A DNA stretch of 64,000 nucleotides, taken from contig JAWLCL010000004.1 in assembly GCA_041687255.1 (NCBI GenBank), positions 186,001 to 250,000 on the forward strand, read 5' to 3'. The translations under genes and the position numbers were made by a program. This DNA comes from Mariniphaga sp041687255 (GTDB lineage: Bacteria; Bacteroidota; Bacteroidia; Bacteroidales; Prolixibacteraceae). Below, one piece after another: positions 17,562-25,184 of this stretch (the first letter of the stretch is position 1; each line of letters starts with the position of its first letter). The notes under the pieces were generated by a model. That model had not been told where the DNA came from and ran no database searches. It was given only the letters and a program-made list of their open reading frames with translations.

Positions 17562-17894
17562 ATGGAAAAAGATAAATTCAGAGACCGGCTAAAAAAAAGT
17601 ATTGATGACCTGTTTGCTTCCATCGATGAACTGGATTCCAGAAAAGGTGAGCTGAAGGATAAAACCATAGCAAAATACGAAGAAATTATGGCTGAGATAA
17701 AACAATTGGAAGCCGTATTGGAAGCCAGACACCACAGGGCACAAAATACCGATGACAAGAATTGGGAAGAGGCTAAAAGAGCATTTAAACGAAGTGCTGT
17801 ATCGTTTCGGGAAGCATTTGAAAACCTGGCCACTTATCTTAAAAAATCTCCTTCATCTGGAGAAAAAGACAAAGGGCCTGAGTATGAAATCTGA
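17562..17894 (+). CDS. Small coiled-coil protein of unknown function
   Basis: I do not recognise this 110-residue protein. It is highly charged, rich in K, E and D, has no signal peptide or membrane segment, and residues about 10-95 have the heptad-like spacing of a coiled coil or helical bundle. It starts four bases after the stop codon of the CPBP protease, so it is expected to be made with it. A soluble partner or substrate adaptor is possible but is inference only. Confidence 0.6.
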   Translation: MEKDKFRDRLKKSIDDLFASIDELDSRKGELKDKTIAKYEEIMAEIKQLEAVLEARHHRAQNTDDKNWEEAKRAFKRSAVSFREAFENLATYLKKSPSSGEKDKGPEYEI

Positions 17895-18012
17895 AGCCTA
17901 TAGTCAACAGCTCTAAGTTTCTTTCAGATAACATCTTTTTTACCAGAAAATGCAGTTTTTAAGCTGGATTTGGTTATATTTTAAGCGGTCGATATGATTA
18001 AAATATAGTCAC

Positions 18013-19317
18013 ATGAATGGTGAAAAAGTACAACAAAAGTTGAATATTCTTGCCGATGCAGCCAAGTATGATGTATCGTGTGTATCAAGCGGCAGCAGCC
18101 GAAAAAATACTTCCAAAGGAATTGGCAGTAGTTTATCGTGCGGTATATGTCACAGTTTTACCGAAGATGGGCGCTGTGTAAGCCTGTTTAAGATACTGAT
18201 GACCAACAGTTGCATTTACGATTGTGCCTACTGCGTTAACCGTCGAAGCAACGACCGGCCCAGGGCTACATTCTCGGTGGAGGAAATCGTGGAACTGACC
18301 ATCGGTTTCTACCGCCGGAACTACATTGAAGGACTATTTCTTAGTTCAGGAGTTATAAAAAGCGCCGATTTTACAATGGAACGAATGGTACAGGTGGCAC
18401 GTAAACTTCGTCTTGAGGAAAACTTCAACGGCTATATACACCTAAAAGCCATACCCGGTGCCAGTGAGGAACTCATACGCCAGGCAGGGCTTTTTGCCGA
18501 CAGGCTGAGTGTGAACATTGAAATACCTTCGGAACCTAACCTGAAAAAACTGGCCCCAGAAAAGAACTTTCCCGATATTATGACGCCGATGGGGCAAATC
18601 CGCAACTCAATAGTCGCCAGTAAGGAGGAGCGTAAAAAGTTCCGTAAAGCGCCTCAGTTTGCACCAGCAGGGCAAAGTACGCAGCTGATAATCGGAGCCA
18701 CCCCGGAAACCGACAGGCAGATTATCCTGCTTTCATCTAACCTGTACCGGACGCAAAACCTAAAACGGGTGTATTTCTCGGGATATATCCCGGTTAATTC
18801 ATACGATCAGCGGTTGCCTGCATTAAATAAACCACCATTAGTCAGGGAAAACCGTCTTTATCAAAGTGACTGGCTCATGCGCTTTTACAAGTTTAAGGCC
18901 GAAGAAATTCTTTCCGAAGAACATCCGTTTTTAGATTTAGATGTCGACCCGAAGCTGGGGTATGCCCTGCGTAACCTTCATCTTTTCCCAATAGACATCA
19001 ATACAGCTGATTATGAATTAATTCTTCGGATTCCGGGGGTAGGGGTGCAGTCGGCCCAGCGCATTATTCAGGCCAGACGCCACCGGAAACTTACTCATTT
19101 TCACCTGAAAAAGATTGGAGTGGTATTAAAGCGGGCAAAGTATTTTATCAAAACCAATGAATTGCCTTCAGGTTTTAAAACCGATCTGCCACCTGAAAAC
19201 CTGAAGCGTATGCTGCTTTCCAATACAGCTGCCAATCGCCGGAAAGCAATTGATACTCAGCTCAGCTTATTCGGGATGAATAATCCTGCATTACCCGAAC
19301 TTAATTTCCGGCATTGA
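18013..19317 (+). CDS. Radical SAM protein linked to uracil-DNA-glycosylase-like/DUF4130 partners
   Basis: The 434-residue product binds an iron-sulfur cluster through C67-x-x-x-C71-x-x-C74 (N-S-C-I-Y-D-C-A-Y-C). A second cysteine cluster, C43-G-I-C46, precedes it. Near residue 340 there is a helix-hairpin-helix DNA-binding stretch (I-D-I-N-T-A-D, I-P-G-V-G-V-Q-S-A-Q-R-I). This layout is that of the putative DNA modification/repair radical SAM family (TIGR03916), which in most genomes is next to a DUF4130 gene (TIGR03915). Here that partner is 12.4 kb downstream at 31678. The chemistry is not established. The gene is monocistronic. Confidence 0.88.
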   Translation: MNGEKVQQKLNILADAAKYDVSCVSSGSSRKNTSKGIGSSLSCGICHSFTEDGRCVSLFKILMTNSCIYDCAYCVNRRSNDRPRATFSVEEIVELTIGFYRRNYIEGLFLSSGVIKSADFTMERMVQVARKLRLEENFNGYIHLKAIPGASEELIRQAGLFADRLSVNIEIPSEPNLKKLAPEKNFPDIMTPMGQIRNSIVASKEERKKFRKAPQFAPAGQSTQLIIGATPETDRQIILLSSNLYRTQNLKRVYFSGYIPVNSYDQRLPALNKPPLVRENRLYQSDWLMRFYKFKAEEILSEEHPFLDLDVDPKLGYALRNLHLFPIDINTADYELILRIPGVGVQSAQRIIQARRHRKLTHFHLKKIGVVLKRAKYFIKTNELPSGFKTDLPPENLKRMLLSNTAANRRKAIDTQLSLFGMNNPALPELNFRH

Positions 19318-19363
19318 GCTTTTTTTAACCTGGTCTTTTTATAAAAATATTTCAAATTATATT

Positions 19364-19389
19364 ACAAAAAGACTAAAAAATCTTTTTGT
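19364..19389. promoter_or_regulatory. Inverted repeat, candidate activator site of the NirK-like gene
   Basis: ACAAAAAGA at 19364-19372 and its exact reverse complement TCTTTTTGT at 19381-19389 are separated by eight A/T-rich bases. The centre lies about 42 bases before the transcription start predicted from the -7 box at 19407. This is the class II activator position used by CRP/FNR-family proteins. It could instead be part of the end of the radical SAM transcript. Confidence 0.45.
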
Positions 19390-19406
19390 CTTCAAATGAA
19401 ATATTA

Positions 19407-19414
19407 TAGCTTTG
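19407..19414 (+). promoter_or_regulatory. Bacteroidota -7 box of the NirK-like gene
   Basis: TAGCTTTG matches TAnnTTTG. Transcription starting near 19419 would leave a leader of about 130 bases before the ATG at 19551. Confidence 0.45.
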
Positions 19415-19550
19415 TTATGAAATTGGGCAACAGTGAAATGATAGTTGGCAAGTATCCTGTAAGGTGTTGATTTTGAGTTATTATAAGAAATAAAAGTATT
19501 AATGGATGCTGCCATAAATCCGGTTTTTCATTGCAGTCCGCAAAAATAAA

Positions 19551-21374
19551 ATGTGTATGAAAGCTTCATTTTTCCTGAATGGATTGAAAGGAGTGTTTAT
19601 AATAACTATTTTACTCCTTATTTCTCCGGAGTTAAAAGCCTGCGAGGCCTGCAACCGAATATTTCTTGATGGCCTGCTTGCCGATGATAAATTTAATAGC
19701 CTGAAATCTAAAGAGCTGAGAGCCTCCATAGCAGCGCAGTCAACAAAAGGTGAATCTCCCGCAAAGTGGGTGAACGACGTGCTGGCCATGAATAATCTTA
19801 CGGTTGCCGATATAGACCCGAAAGCGCTCACCGAAATTCTGGCAAACCATCCTGAAGCAGCTTCTGCCGTGGCATCCGCCGGTGCTTCATCTTCAGCAGG
19901 CATCCAGGGGCTGCAGTTTGATGATGTAATTCGCAGGGATAAAAACCTGCCCATCCCGGCGACAAGTTTTGTTCCGCAGGACACCAAAGCCGACAAGCAC
20001 ATCCGTCTTACCCTTGAGGAAAGCGATACCTATATAGGGAATGGAGTTATTTATAAAGGCTTTACCGTAAATAACCGGATTCCGGGACCTACGGTTGTGG
20101 TACAGCAGGGCGATGTGGTATCACTCACTTTTGTTAACAAGGGTAACATTTATCATGGAGCTTCAGTCCATGCAGTCTATTCCCAGACTTCTAAATACCT
20201 GGGAAAGATAGCGCCCGGTGATAGCGCTACAGTGGTTTTTCAGGCCAATACTCCGGGTGTTTATATGTATCATTGCGCTCCCGGAGGACATGCCATACCA
20301 ATGCATATAATTTTTGGCCAGTATGGGATGATTGTAGTGGAGCCTGAGAAAAAGTATGAACTGGAGCGGGTGCTGAATAAAGAACCCGATATTGAACTGT
20401 ACCTGGTGCAGCATGAATATTATGCCAGCGGAAAAGATGCCGTCGACGGACAGGGAAAACCCATGTACACCGCTTTCAATGGAAAGTTATTTCGTTATGT
20501 TGAAGACCCGATTGTTGGGAAACCCGGGGATTATGTCCGGATTCACTTTTTAAATGCCGGTCCTAATCTTGTATCTACATTTCATATTGTTGGAATCATA
20601 TGGGATTTTGCTTACTGGCAGGGTAATCCTGAAAACCGTTTTGTTGGCGGGCAATCGGTAACGGCTGGTCCGTCCGATTCATGGACCATTGAATTCCGGA
20701 TTCCGCCCGATGAAGGCAGTTATCTTATGCTGTCGCATGCCGTAGGCTCAACCGATAGGGGAGCGCTTGGACTGCTGGTATGTGATCCCGAAGCCGATAC
20801 ACCGAAAAAGATACTTGCCGACGGCATTGCATATTCAGAAGAGGAGATGGAAGAATTCAGAAGCCAGGCCTTAAGGACCATCACTCCTTTCGGACTGGGC
20901 TCTCCCGATGTGGAGGTTCCTGTGGTTTATGACAGCGATACCAAAGAAGTCATTGTACGAATCATCGGGAACTCTTTCTATCCCAAAGTGGTGCAGGTGG
21001 CTCCCGGAACTACAGTCAAGTGGATAAATGAGGATGTATTTACCTACATGGAAGGCGAGTTTTCAGGCATCCATAATGTAGTGGTCAGGGATGGACCCGA
21101 AATATTTTATTCGGACCTGATGGCTCATGCCGAAAGTTTTGAAAAAACAATGGACGAGGCGGGGGAGTACACCTACATCTGTACGCCTCACCCATATATG
21201 GAAGGAAAAATTATTGTTAAAGGAGAACCTGCAGCAAAAGAGGCCAAAGTATATGCTTCTGCCGGCCCGGTTGATACCACATTTTACCACTGGAGCATCC
21301 TGGCATTGGCTGCCCTGGCTTTAGTTGTATCGATATATACTCTGGCCCGGAAATCTGAGCTGATAACCCGTTAA
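19551..21374 (+). CDS. NirK-like multi-cupredoxin protein, membrane-anchored, altered active site
   Basis: The 607-residue product has an N-terminal export signal ending near a C31-E-A-C34 motif, an unrecognised helical region (to about 130), two cupredoxin domains arranged as in copper nitrite reductase (about 140-420), a third plastocyanin-like domain (about 465-560), and one C-terminal membrane helix (580-598). Type 1 copper ligands H202, C242 and H252 and type 2 ligands H207, H241 and H396 are all present, as is the active-site His (H345). The catalytic Asp of NirK (H-N-x-D-F-H) is Ser205 (H-G-A-S-V-H), and the axial Met of the type 1 site is Gln257. The third domain has a complete type 1 site: H508, C544, H547, M550. 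It may be a nitrite reductase variant or a copper electron carrier. A second in-frame ATG lies at 19557. Confidence 0.8.
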   Translation: MCMKASFFLNGLKGVFIITILLLISPELKACEACNRIFLDGLLADDKFNSLKSKELRASIAAQSTKGESPAKWVNDVLAMNNLTVADIDPKALTEILANHPEAASAVASAGASSSAGIQGLQFDDVIRRDKNLPIPATSFVPQDTKADKHIRLTLEESDTYIGNGVIYKGFTVNNRIPGPTVVVQQGDVVSLTFVNKGNIYHGASVHAVYSQTSKYLGKIAPGDSATVVFQANTPGVYMYHCAPGGHAIPMHIIFGQYGMIVVEPEKKYELERVLNKEPDIELYLVQHEYYASGKDAVDGQGKPMYTAFNGKLFRYVEDPIVGKPGDYVRIHFLNAGPNLVSTFHIVGIIWDFAYWQGNPENRFVGGQSVTAGPSDSWTIEFRIPPDEGSYLMLSHAVGSTDRGALGLLVCDPEADTPKKILADGIAYSEEEMEEFRSQALRTITPFGLGSPDVEVPVVYDSDTKEVIVRIIGNSFYPKVVQVAPGTTVKWINEDVFTYMEGEFSGIHNVVVRDGPEIFYSDLMAHAESFEKTMDEAGEYTYICTPHPYMEGKIIVKGEPAAKEAKVYASAGPVDTTFYHWSILALAALALVVSIYTLARKSELITR

Positions 21375-21816
21375 ATTTAAATTTTAATTCTAACAGGCTA
21401 TAGCTGCTGTAAATCAATGTGTTGAATTATTTCCACATGTGAAATAGTTCAACACATTTCACAGGATTCAGAGTGGAAAGCAGATATACTATAACCTGAA
21501 GGTTGCGGGTGAGGAATTTATTATACAGTGCTTATTTTTTCATTTTCTGAAAATAAAAAATAAAAAAAGACAAAAATGACTCTTTTTGTGGTTGTTACAT
21601 GTTATAATATAAAGAAAATCAAAAAAATGGCACGATGTTATTATTGTAACATTAAGTATTAAACGGACAATTTTTGATGGAATAAGTGCAGAGTCGGCTT
21701 GTACAGATAACCAATACATTTTCATTGAGAATTCATAAAAAACTACAGAGGGGATCCTCCTGGTATACAAAACAACAGTATACATTTTTTCAGAATTAAA
21801 AATTAAGGAGGTAATT
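21375..21816. other. 442-base intergenic region with several inverted repeats
   Basis: No gene is seen here. It holds an AT-rich hairpin at 21416-21458, an A/T inverted repeat at 21570-21589 (ACAAAAA, six bases, TTTTTGT), a 6-6-6 repeat ATGTTA/TAACAT at 21635-21652, and two GTATAC palindromes at 21763-21768 and 21778-21783. A strong AAGGAGG ribosome-binding site lies just before the OsmC-like gene; such sites are rare in Bacteroidota. No clear TAnnTTTG box was found, so the promoter position is unknown. Confidence 0.6.
21416..21458. repeat. AT-rich long hairpin downstream of the NirK-like gene
   Basis: AATGTGTTGAA (21416-21426) pairs exactly with TTCAACACATT (21448-21458). After one wobble, seven further base pairs (TATTTC region with GAAATA) continue the stem toward a CCACATG loop. 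The stem is low in GC and no T-tract follows, so it is an atypical terminator at best. Confidence 0.7.
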
Positions 21817-22395
21817 ATGACAACACAAACAAACACAACAACACTTAACGGAGTAAATGTAGATCAACTTGTTGAAACCATCAATCACATTAAGGAACAG
21901 CCCGAGCTGGCGAAATTTAGGTTTAGGGCCAAAAATGAATGGATTGACGGGGCTCATTCGCGCACTGTTATACATAAGTTTCATGGTGCGGGACAGGAGC
22001 ATCGCAGTGAAAGCGAACCATTTGTAATGGAAGGTGATGAACCTCATATATTGCTTGGTGAAAACAACGCTCCCAATGCGGTGGAGGCTGTGCTTCATTC
22101 GTTGGCATCATGCATCAGCGTTGGTTTTATATACAATGCTGCGGCACAGAACATAAAAGTTGATAAGCTTGAAATGAACCTGGAAGGTGATGTCGACTTG
22201 CATGGATTTCTTGGCTTGTCCGACACCCGTAGGCCCGGGTATAATAACATCCGGCTGACATATAAGGTGAAGGCTGATGCCACGGAAGAAAAACTGAATG
22301 AATTGTGCAGTTATGTTCAGAAGACATCACCGGTTTTGGATATCATTAAAAATCCGGTGCCTGTCAGTATAAGTATGGAGAAAAATGAAGAGTGA
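21817..22395 (+). CDS. OsmC-family protein (second copy), single-cysteine form
   Basis: The 192-residue product has an OsmC-type core from about residue 50. The conserved cysteine is C99 in L-H-S-L-A-S-C-I. The second family cysteine is missing: the usual C-P-V is S171-P-V. C164 lies seven residues upstream and might replace it. An extra N-terminal helix of about 35 residues precedes the core. A strong Shine-Dalgarno (AAGGAGG) is followed by the ATG at 21817. It lies between the NirK-like gene and a sensor kinase, all on the plus strand. A role in thiol or peroxide chemistry is likely; the loss of a cysteine makes plain peroxidase activity doubtful. Confidence 0.8.
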   Translation: MTTQTNTTTLNGVNVDQLVETINHIKEQPELAKFRFRAKNEWIDGAHSRTVIHKFHGAGQEHRSESEPFVMEGDEPHILLGENNAPNAVEAVLHSLASCISVGFIYNAAAQNIKVDKLEMNLEGDVDLHGFLGLSDTRRPGYNNIRLTYKVKADATEEKLNELCSYVQKTSPVLDIIKNPVPVSISMEKNEE

Positions 22396-22898
22396 TCTTC
22401 TGAGCACATTTAATTAAAGGCAAACGTCATTTACCATTAAACACAAACAGTCGGCACGGATTTGTTGCAGGTTCTGCTTCCCCTGAAGCAGCCCCAAATG
22501 CAACAGCATCCGTGCCGAGCTTTTGATCAGCAGCCTGAAGGCGCCCGGGAGTCGGACTTTTCTAGTCCGACATCCTTCGGGTAACAAATCAGCTGTAGGT
22601 TTTGAAAGGTTGGAAATTGGTTTGGGCATGAAGATCTTTGACTTTCAAAGCCAAAGTCCCGTGGGCGGGAAACACAGAAAGCCTCTGATGAATAGTGAAA
22701 CAATTTTCCTGCAATAAAACATTTGCTTTTTTTACAGAAGTTATTATTTTTAGACCTGAAAAACAAAACACAAAACATCAATGAAAAACCCAATGAACAT
22801 TTCTTTATTTTCAATTCCTGAAAGAAATAGCTCATTAATTTGAAAATTTTATGATCAAACCATTTTAAATCAATTAATTATCAATTTAAATAAAACTT
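22396..22898. other. 503-base intergenic region with nested hairpins
   Basis: No gene longer than 60 codons with a credible start is present. From 22451 to 22669 there is a dense set of GC-rich stems (described separately), then about 200 AT-rich bases with no recognised feature up to the small membrane protein. Confidence 0.6.
22451..22669 (+). ncRNA. Candidate structured RNA: three-part hairpin, nested hairpin and switch-like stems
   Basis: Stem A: 22451-22461 (TCGGCACGGAT) pairs with 22508-22518. Inside it, TGTTGCA (22463-22469) pairs with TGCAACA (22499-22505), and inside that CTGCTTC (22474-22480) pairs with GAAGCAG (22485-22491). Stem B: CCTGAAGG (22534-22541) pairs with CCTTCGGG (22574-22581) and encloses GTCGGACT (22551-22558) with AGTCCGAC (22564-22571). 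Stem C: CTTTGA (22636-22641) with TCAAAG (22645-22650) competes with GACTTT (22640-22645) with AAAGTC (22653-22658). A final CCCG/CGGG hairpin is at 22658-22669. The strand is assumed. It could also be the remnant of a mobile element. Confidence 0.4.
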
Positions 22899-23066
22899 AT
22901 GGGAATCTGGAACTTCTTACCTGCTTTGCTGATCTTTTTCATCTATCTCGGCATATTAATTGGCCTCTTCTACCTGGTATATAAATGGGTGACTAAGATA
23001 ATTGCCCTGAAGCAGGAGCATAATGATCTGTTAAAAGAAATAATCACAAAAATGGATAACAGGTAA
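22899..23066 (+). CDS. Small single-span membrane protein
   Basis: This 55-residue frame begins M-G-I-W-N-F-L-P-A-L-L and contains one long hydrophobic stretch (residues about 5-32), followed by a charged helix ending in K-M-D-N-R. I do not recognise the family. The composition (membrane helix, then K/E-rich helix) is far from random, and the gene sits 55 bases upstream of the PAS histidine kinase on the same strand, so it may be co-transcribed with it. A role as an accessory to the kinase is possible but not shown. Confidence 0.55.
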   Translation: MGIWNFLPALLIFFIYLGILIGLFYLVYKWVTKIIALKQEHNDLLKEIITKMDNR

Positions 23067-23121
23067 ACAAAGCTGAAAAGAATGACTTAGGACATTTTTC
23101 AAAATACACAAAACCAATATC

Positions 23122-24312
23122 ATGCAACAACATCAAACCTTCCAAAAACCAAAGCATATGCCCGATGCTCCTTCCTTACACAGTGAGGAACGCCTTCGGC
23201 AACTTATCAAGAATTCATTCGATATTATTGTACTTATCGATGCCGACGGAGTGCAACAATATGTTAGTGAATCATGCGAAAAAATTTTAGGGTACAAGCC
23301 GGAAGAACTTACGAATGTGCCTGTAATTGAAACTTTAATTCATCCTGAAGACAGGGAGAAAACCATGAAGGGGCTTCGCGACATCATTACCAAAAAGGGG
23401 GCAGGGGGAACTCATTACCGGCATCGCCATAAAAACGGAAGCTGGGTATATCTTGAAGCTTACGGAACCAATCAACTGGATAATCCTGCCGTAAATGCCG
23501 TTGTGCTTAACGTACGGGACATAACACACCGCATGCAGATTGAACAGGCGCTGGTGAAAAGTGAAGCAAAACTGGAAAAATTGAATGCCGGGAAGGATAA
23601 AATCTTTTCTATAATAGCTCATGATTTAAAAACTCCTTTTACAAGTATTCTTGGCTTCAGTGAATTGCTTGTCGAGCAGGTCAGGGATAGAAATTACGAG
23701 GGTATTGAAAGTTATGCGATGGGTATTAACCATTCAGCACAACGCACATTTGATCTGCTGACTAACCTGTTGGAGTGGTCATATGCCCAAACCGGATTAA
23801 TGAAGTTTGCACCTAAAGTTTTTGACCTGGTTGAACTGATTTTTAATCTGAGCCGCTTAATGGAAAGTTCTGCCCGACAAAAAGGAATCATCCTTCACTT
23901 CAATATGCCTGATAAACTTCCGGTAAAAGCCGATAAGAACATGCTTTCAACTGTGTTACGCAACCTTATTTCAAACGGTATTAAGTTTACTCATCCGGGT
24001 GGAGGGATAAAGGTAACAGCTCGCCGAACCTCTGAAGGTGTGAAAGTTTCAGTTGCCGATAATGGTATTGGAATTTCAAAGGAGGCATTTGAAAAGTTGT
24101 TCGATATACAACGTACCTTTTCAACTCCCGGAACTTACAAAGAGATGGGAACAGGCATTGGTTTATTATTATGCAAAGAATTCATTGAGAAACATGATTG
24201 CAGAATAGGTGCCAAAAGTGAACCCGGGAAAGGAAGCACATTCTGGTTCACTGTGCCGGCTGCCCCTGAAGTCAAAAGCAGCAATTCATTAAAAATAACC
24301 CAACCTTTTTAA
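23122..24312 (+). CDS. Cytosolic PAS-domain sensor histidine kinase
   Basis: The 396-residue product has an N-terminal PAS domain with PAC tail (about 22-140; I-V-L-I-D-A-D-G-V, R-H-K-N-G-S-W), then a HisKA domain with the phospho-accepting H167 (I-I-A-H-D-L-K-T-P-F) and a HATPase domain (N-L-I-S-N-G-I-K-F-T-H-P-G-G, D-N-G-I-G-I, G-T-G-I-G-L). There is no membrane segment. No response regulator is adjacent, so it is an orphan kinase. Its kinase core closely resembles that of the CHASE kinase at 49292. The neighbouring redox genes suggest it may sense a related signal (inference). Confidence 0.9.
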   Translation: MQQHQTFQKPKHMPDAPSLHSEERLRQLIKNSFDIIVLIDADGVQQYVSESCEKILGYKPEELTNVPVIETLIHPEDREKTMKGLRDIITKKGAGGTHYRHRHKNGSWVYLEAYGTNQLDNPAVNAVVLNVRDITHRMQIEQALVKSEAKLEKLNAGKDKIFSIIAHDLKTPFTSILGFSELLVEQVRDRNYEGIESYAMGINHSAQRTFDLLTNLLEWSYAQTGLMKFAPKVFDLVELIFNLSRLMESSARQKGIILHFNMPDKLPVKADKNMLSTVLRNLISNGIKFTHPGGGIKVTARRTSEGVKVSVADNGIGISKEAFEKLFDIQRTFSTPGTYKEMGTGIGLLLCKEFIEKHDCRIGAKSEPGKGSTFWFTVPAAPEVKSSNSLKITQPF

Positions 24313-24624
24313 GTCCGACAGCAACCATTCAAATATACCTGTTATTGCTATCCGGTGGTTTTTTTAATATGCCACAGGCAATATTTATGCATATAACCCA
24401 AGTAATACTTTTGACATACCATGAACGTGTAAACGCGAATTTAATTAGGCCCGGGTATGTCCAGTGTATGGTGTTGGAACGGTGTCAAAAGCCTCATTAT
24501 TCCAGGTAAAGGAGTAATATTAAACCGTTTTTGACCATTATTGACAAAGGCAGCATTAAAACAATATTTTTTCACTGCTGTACCTGCAAGCCGGTTTAGC
24601 ATTCCGGCAGGTATAGTTTACACT
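24313..24624. other. 312-base convergent intergenic region with competing inverted repeats
   Basis: This region lies between the 3' ends of the kinase (plus) and the lipoprotein (minus). CTTTTGACA (24408-24416) is the reverse complement of TGTCAAAAG (24483-24491). The overlapping GACATACC (24413-24420) is the reverse complement of GGTATGTC (24454-24461). The two pairings exclude each other. No standard terminator with a T-tract was found and no gene is seen. Confidence 0.55.
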
Positions 24625-25110
24625 TTATTGCCTGCTCATTATTTTTATGCTGATGCCTTTTTGCTCCGACCATCCTTCACGGTCGGTAAGGCTGATAAAC
24701 AAATGATAATCGCCTTCATCAATCAATCCGTTCTCATTGGAGGCCGGAATGGTGATTTCCACACTCGCGTTATATTGTGTGAGCCCTTCAGGTATTTGAA
24801 AGTCCTGCAGGTAATCGAAAGGATTTACAGGCTCTTTATCAGGGCCATGTTCACATTCTTCAGTATCGGTAGAGTGGGCGTGGTGGTCGAAATCTTCATG
24901 AATTTCTATGCTGAATGAGCCCAGTTCCTGGTTATCGGTAAACAACGAATTGAAGGTGAATGTTTCTCCAAGCCATAGTGTATCGCAGTTTTGGGGGGTG
25001 GCTTCCTGCGAGCTGTGGTCGATTACCGGTTTTTCAAGATCGGTTTCTTCCTTGCTGCAGGCTGCAAACATAACGGCTATTACAGCCAAAAACAATAATT
25101 TCTTTTCCAT
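24625..25110 (-). CDS. DUF4625-like lipoprotein with a His-rich metal-binding stretch
   Basis: The 161-residue product begins with a lipoprotein signal (M-E-K-K-L-L-F-L-A-V-I-A-V-M-F-A-A-C), so it is anchored in the envelope. It resembles the Bacteroidota DUF4625 family, with an immunoglobulin-like beta fold. A histidine/acid-rich loop (H-E-D-F-D-H-H-A-H-S-T-D, then E-E-C-E-H-G) is a likely metal site, plausibly for zinc. It is 74 bases downstream of a TonB receptor and behind a Fur-family gene on the same strand. The ATG at 25110 is preferred over one at 25143 because the lipobox then falls at the usual distance. Confidence 0.65.
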   Translation of the reverse strand: MEKKLLFLAVIAVMFAACSKEETDLEKPVIDHSSQEATPQNCDTLWLGETFTFNSLFTDNQELGSFSIEIHEDFDHHAHSTDTEECEHGPDKEPVNPFDYLQDFQIPEGLTQYNASVEITIPASNENGLIDEGDYHLFISLTDREGWSEQKGISIKIMSRQ

Positions 25111-25184
25111 GGTATTCTTATTTTTACGATTATAACTATTCATTATTTTTTTAAGTTGCTGTGTTTTATTAATTCTTCCATTTC

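Noticed and set aside
19641..19655. Cytochrome c haem site at C31-E-A-C34 of the NirK-like protein
   Set aside because: A c-type haem site needs C-x-x-C-H; the residue after C34 is Asn, so only a plain CxxC is present.
22685..22701. CTGATGA followed by GAAAC, resembling the conserved core of a hammerhead ribozyme
   Set aside because: Only five bases separate the two motifs, leaving no stem II, and no flanking stems I and III or cleavage site were found.
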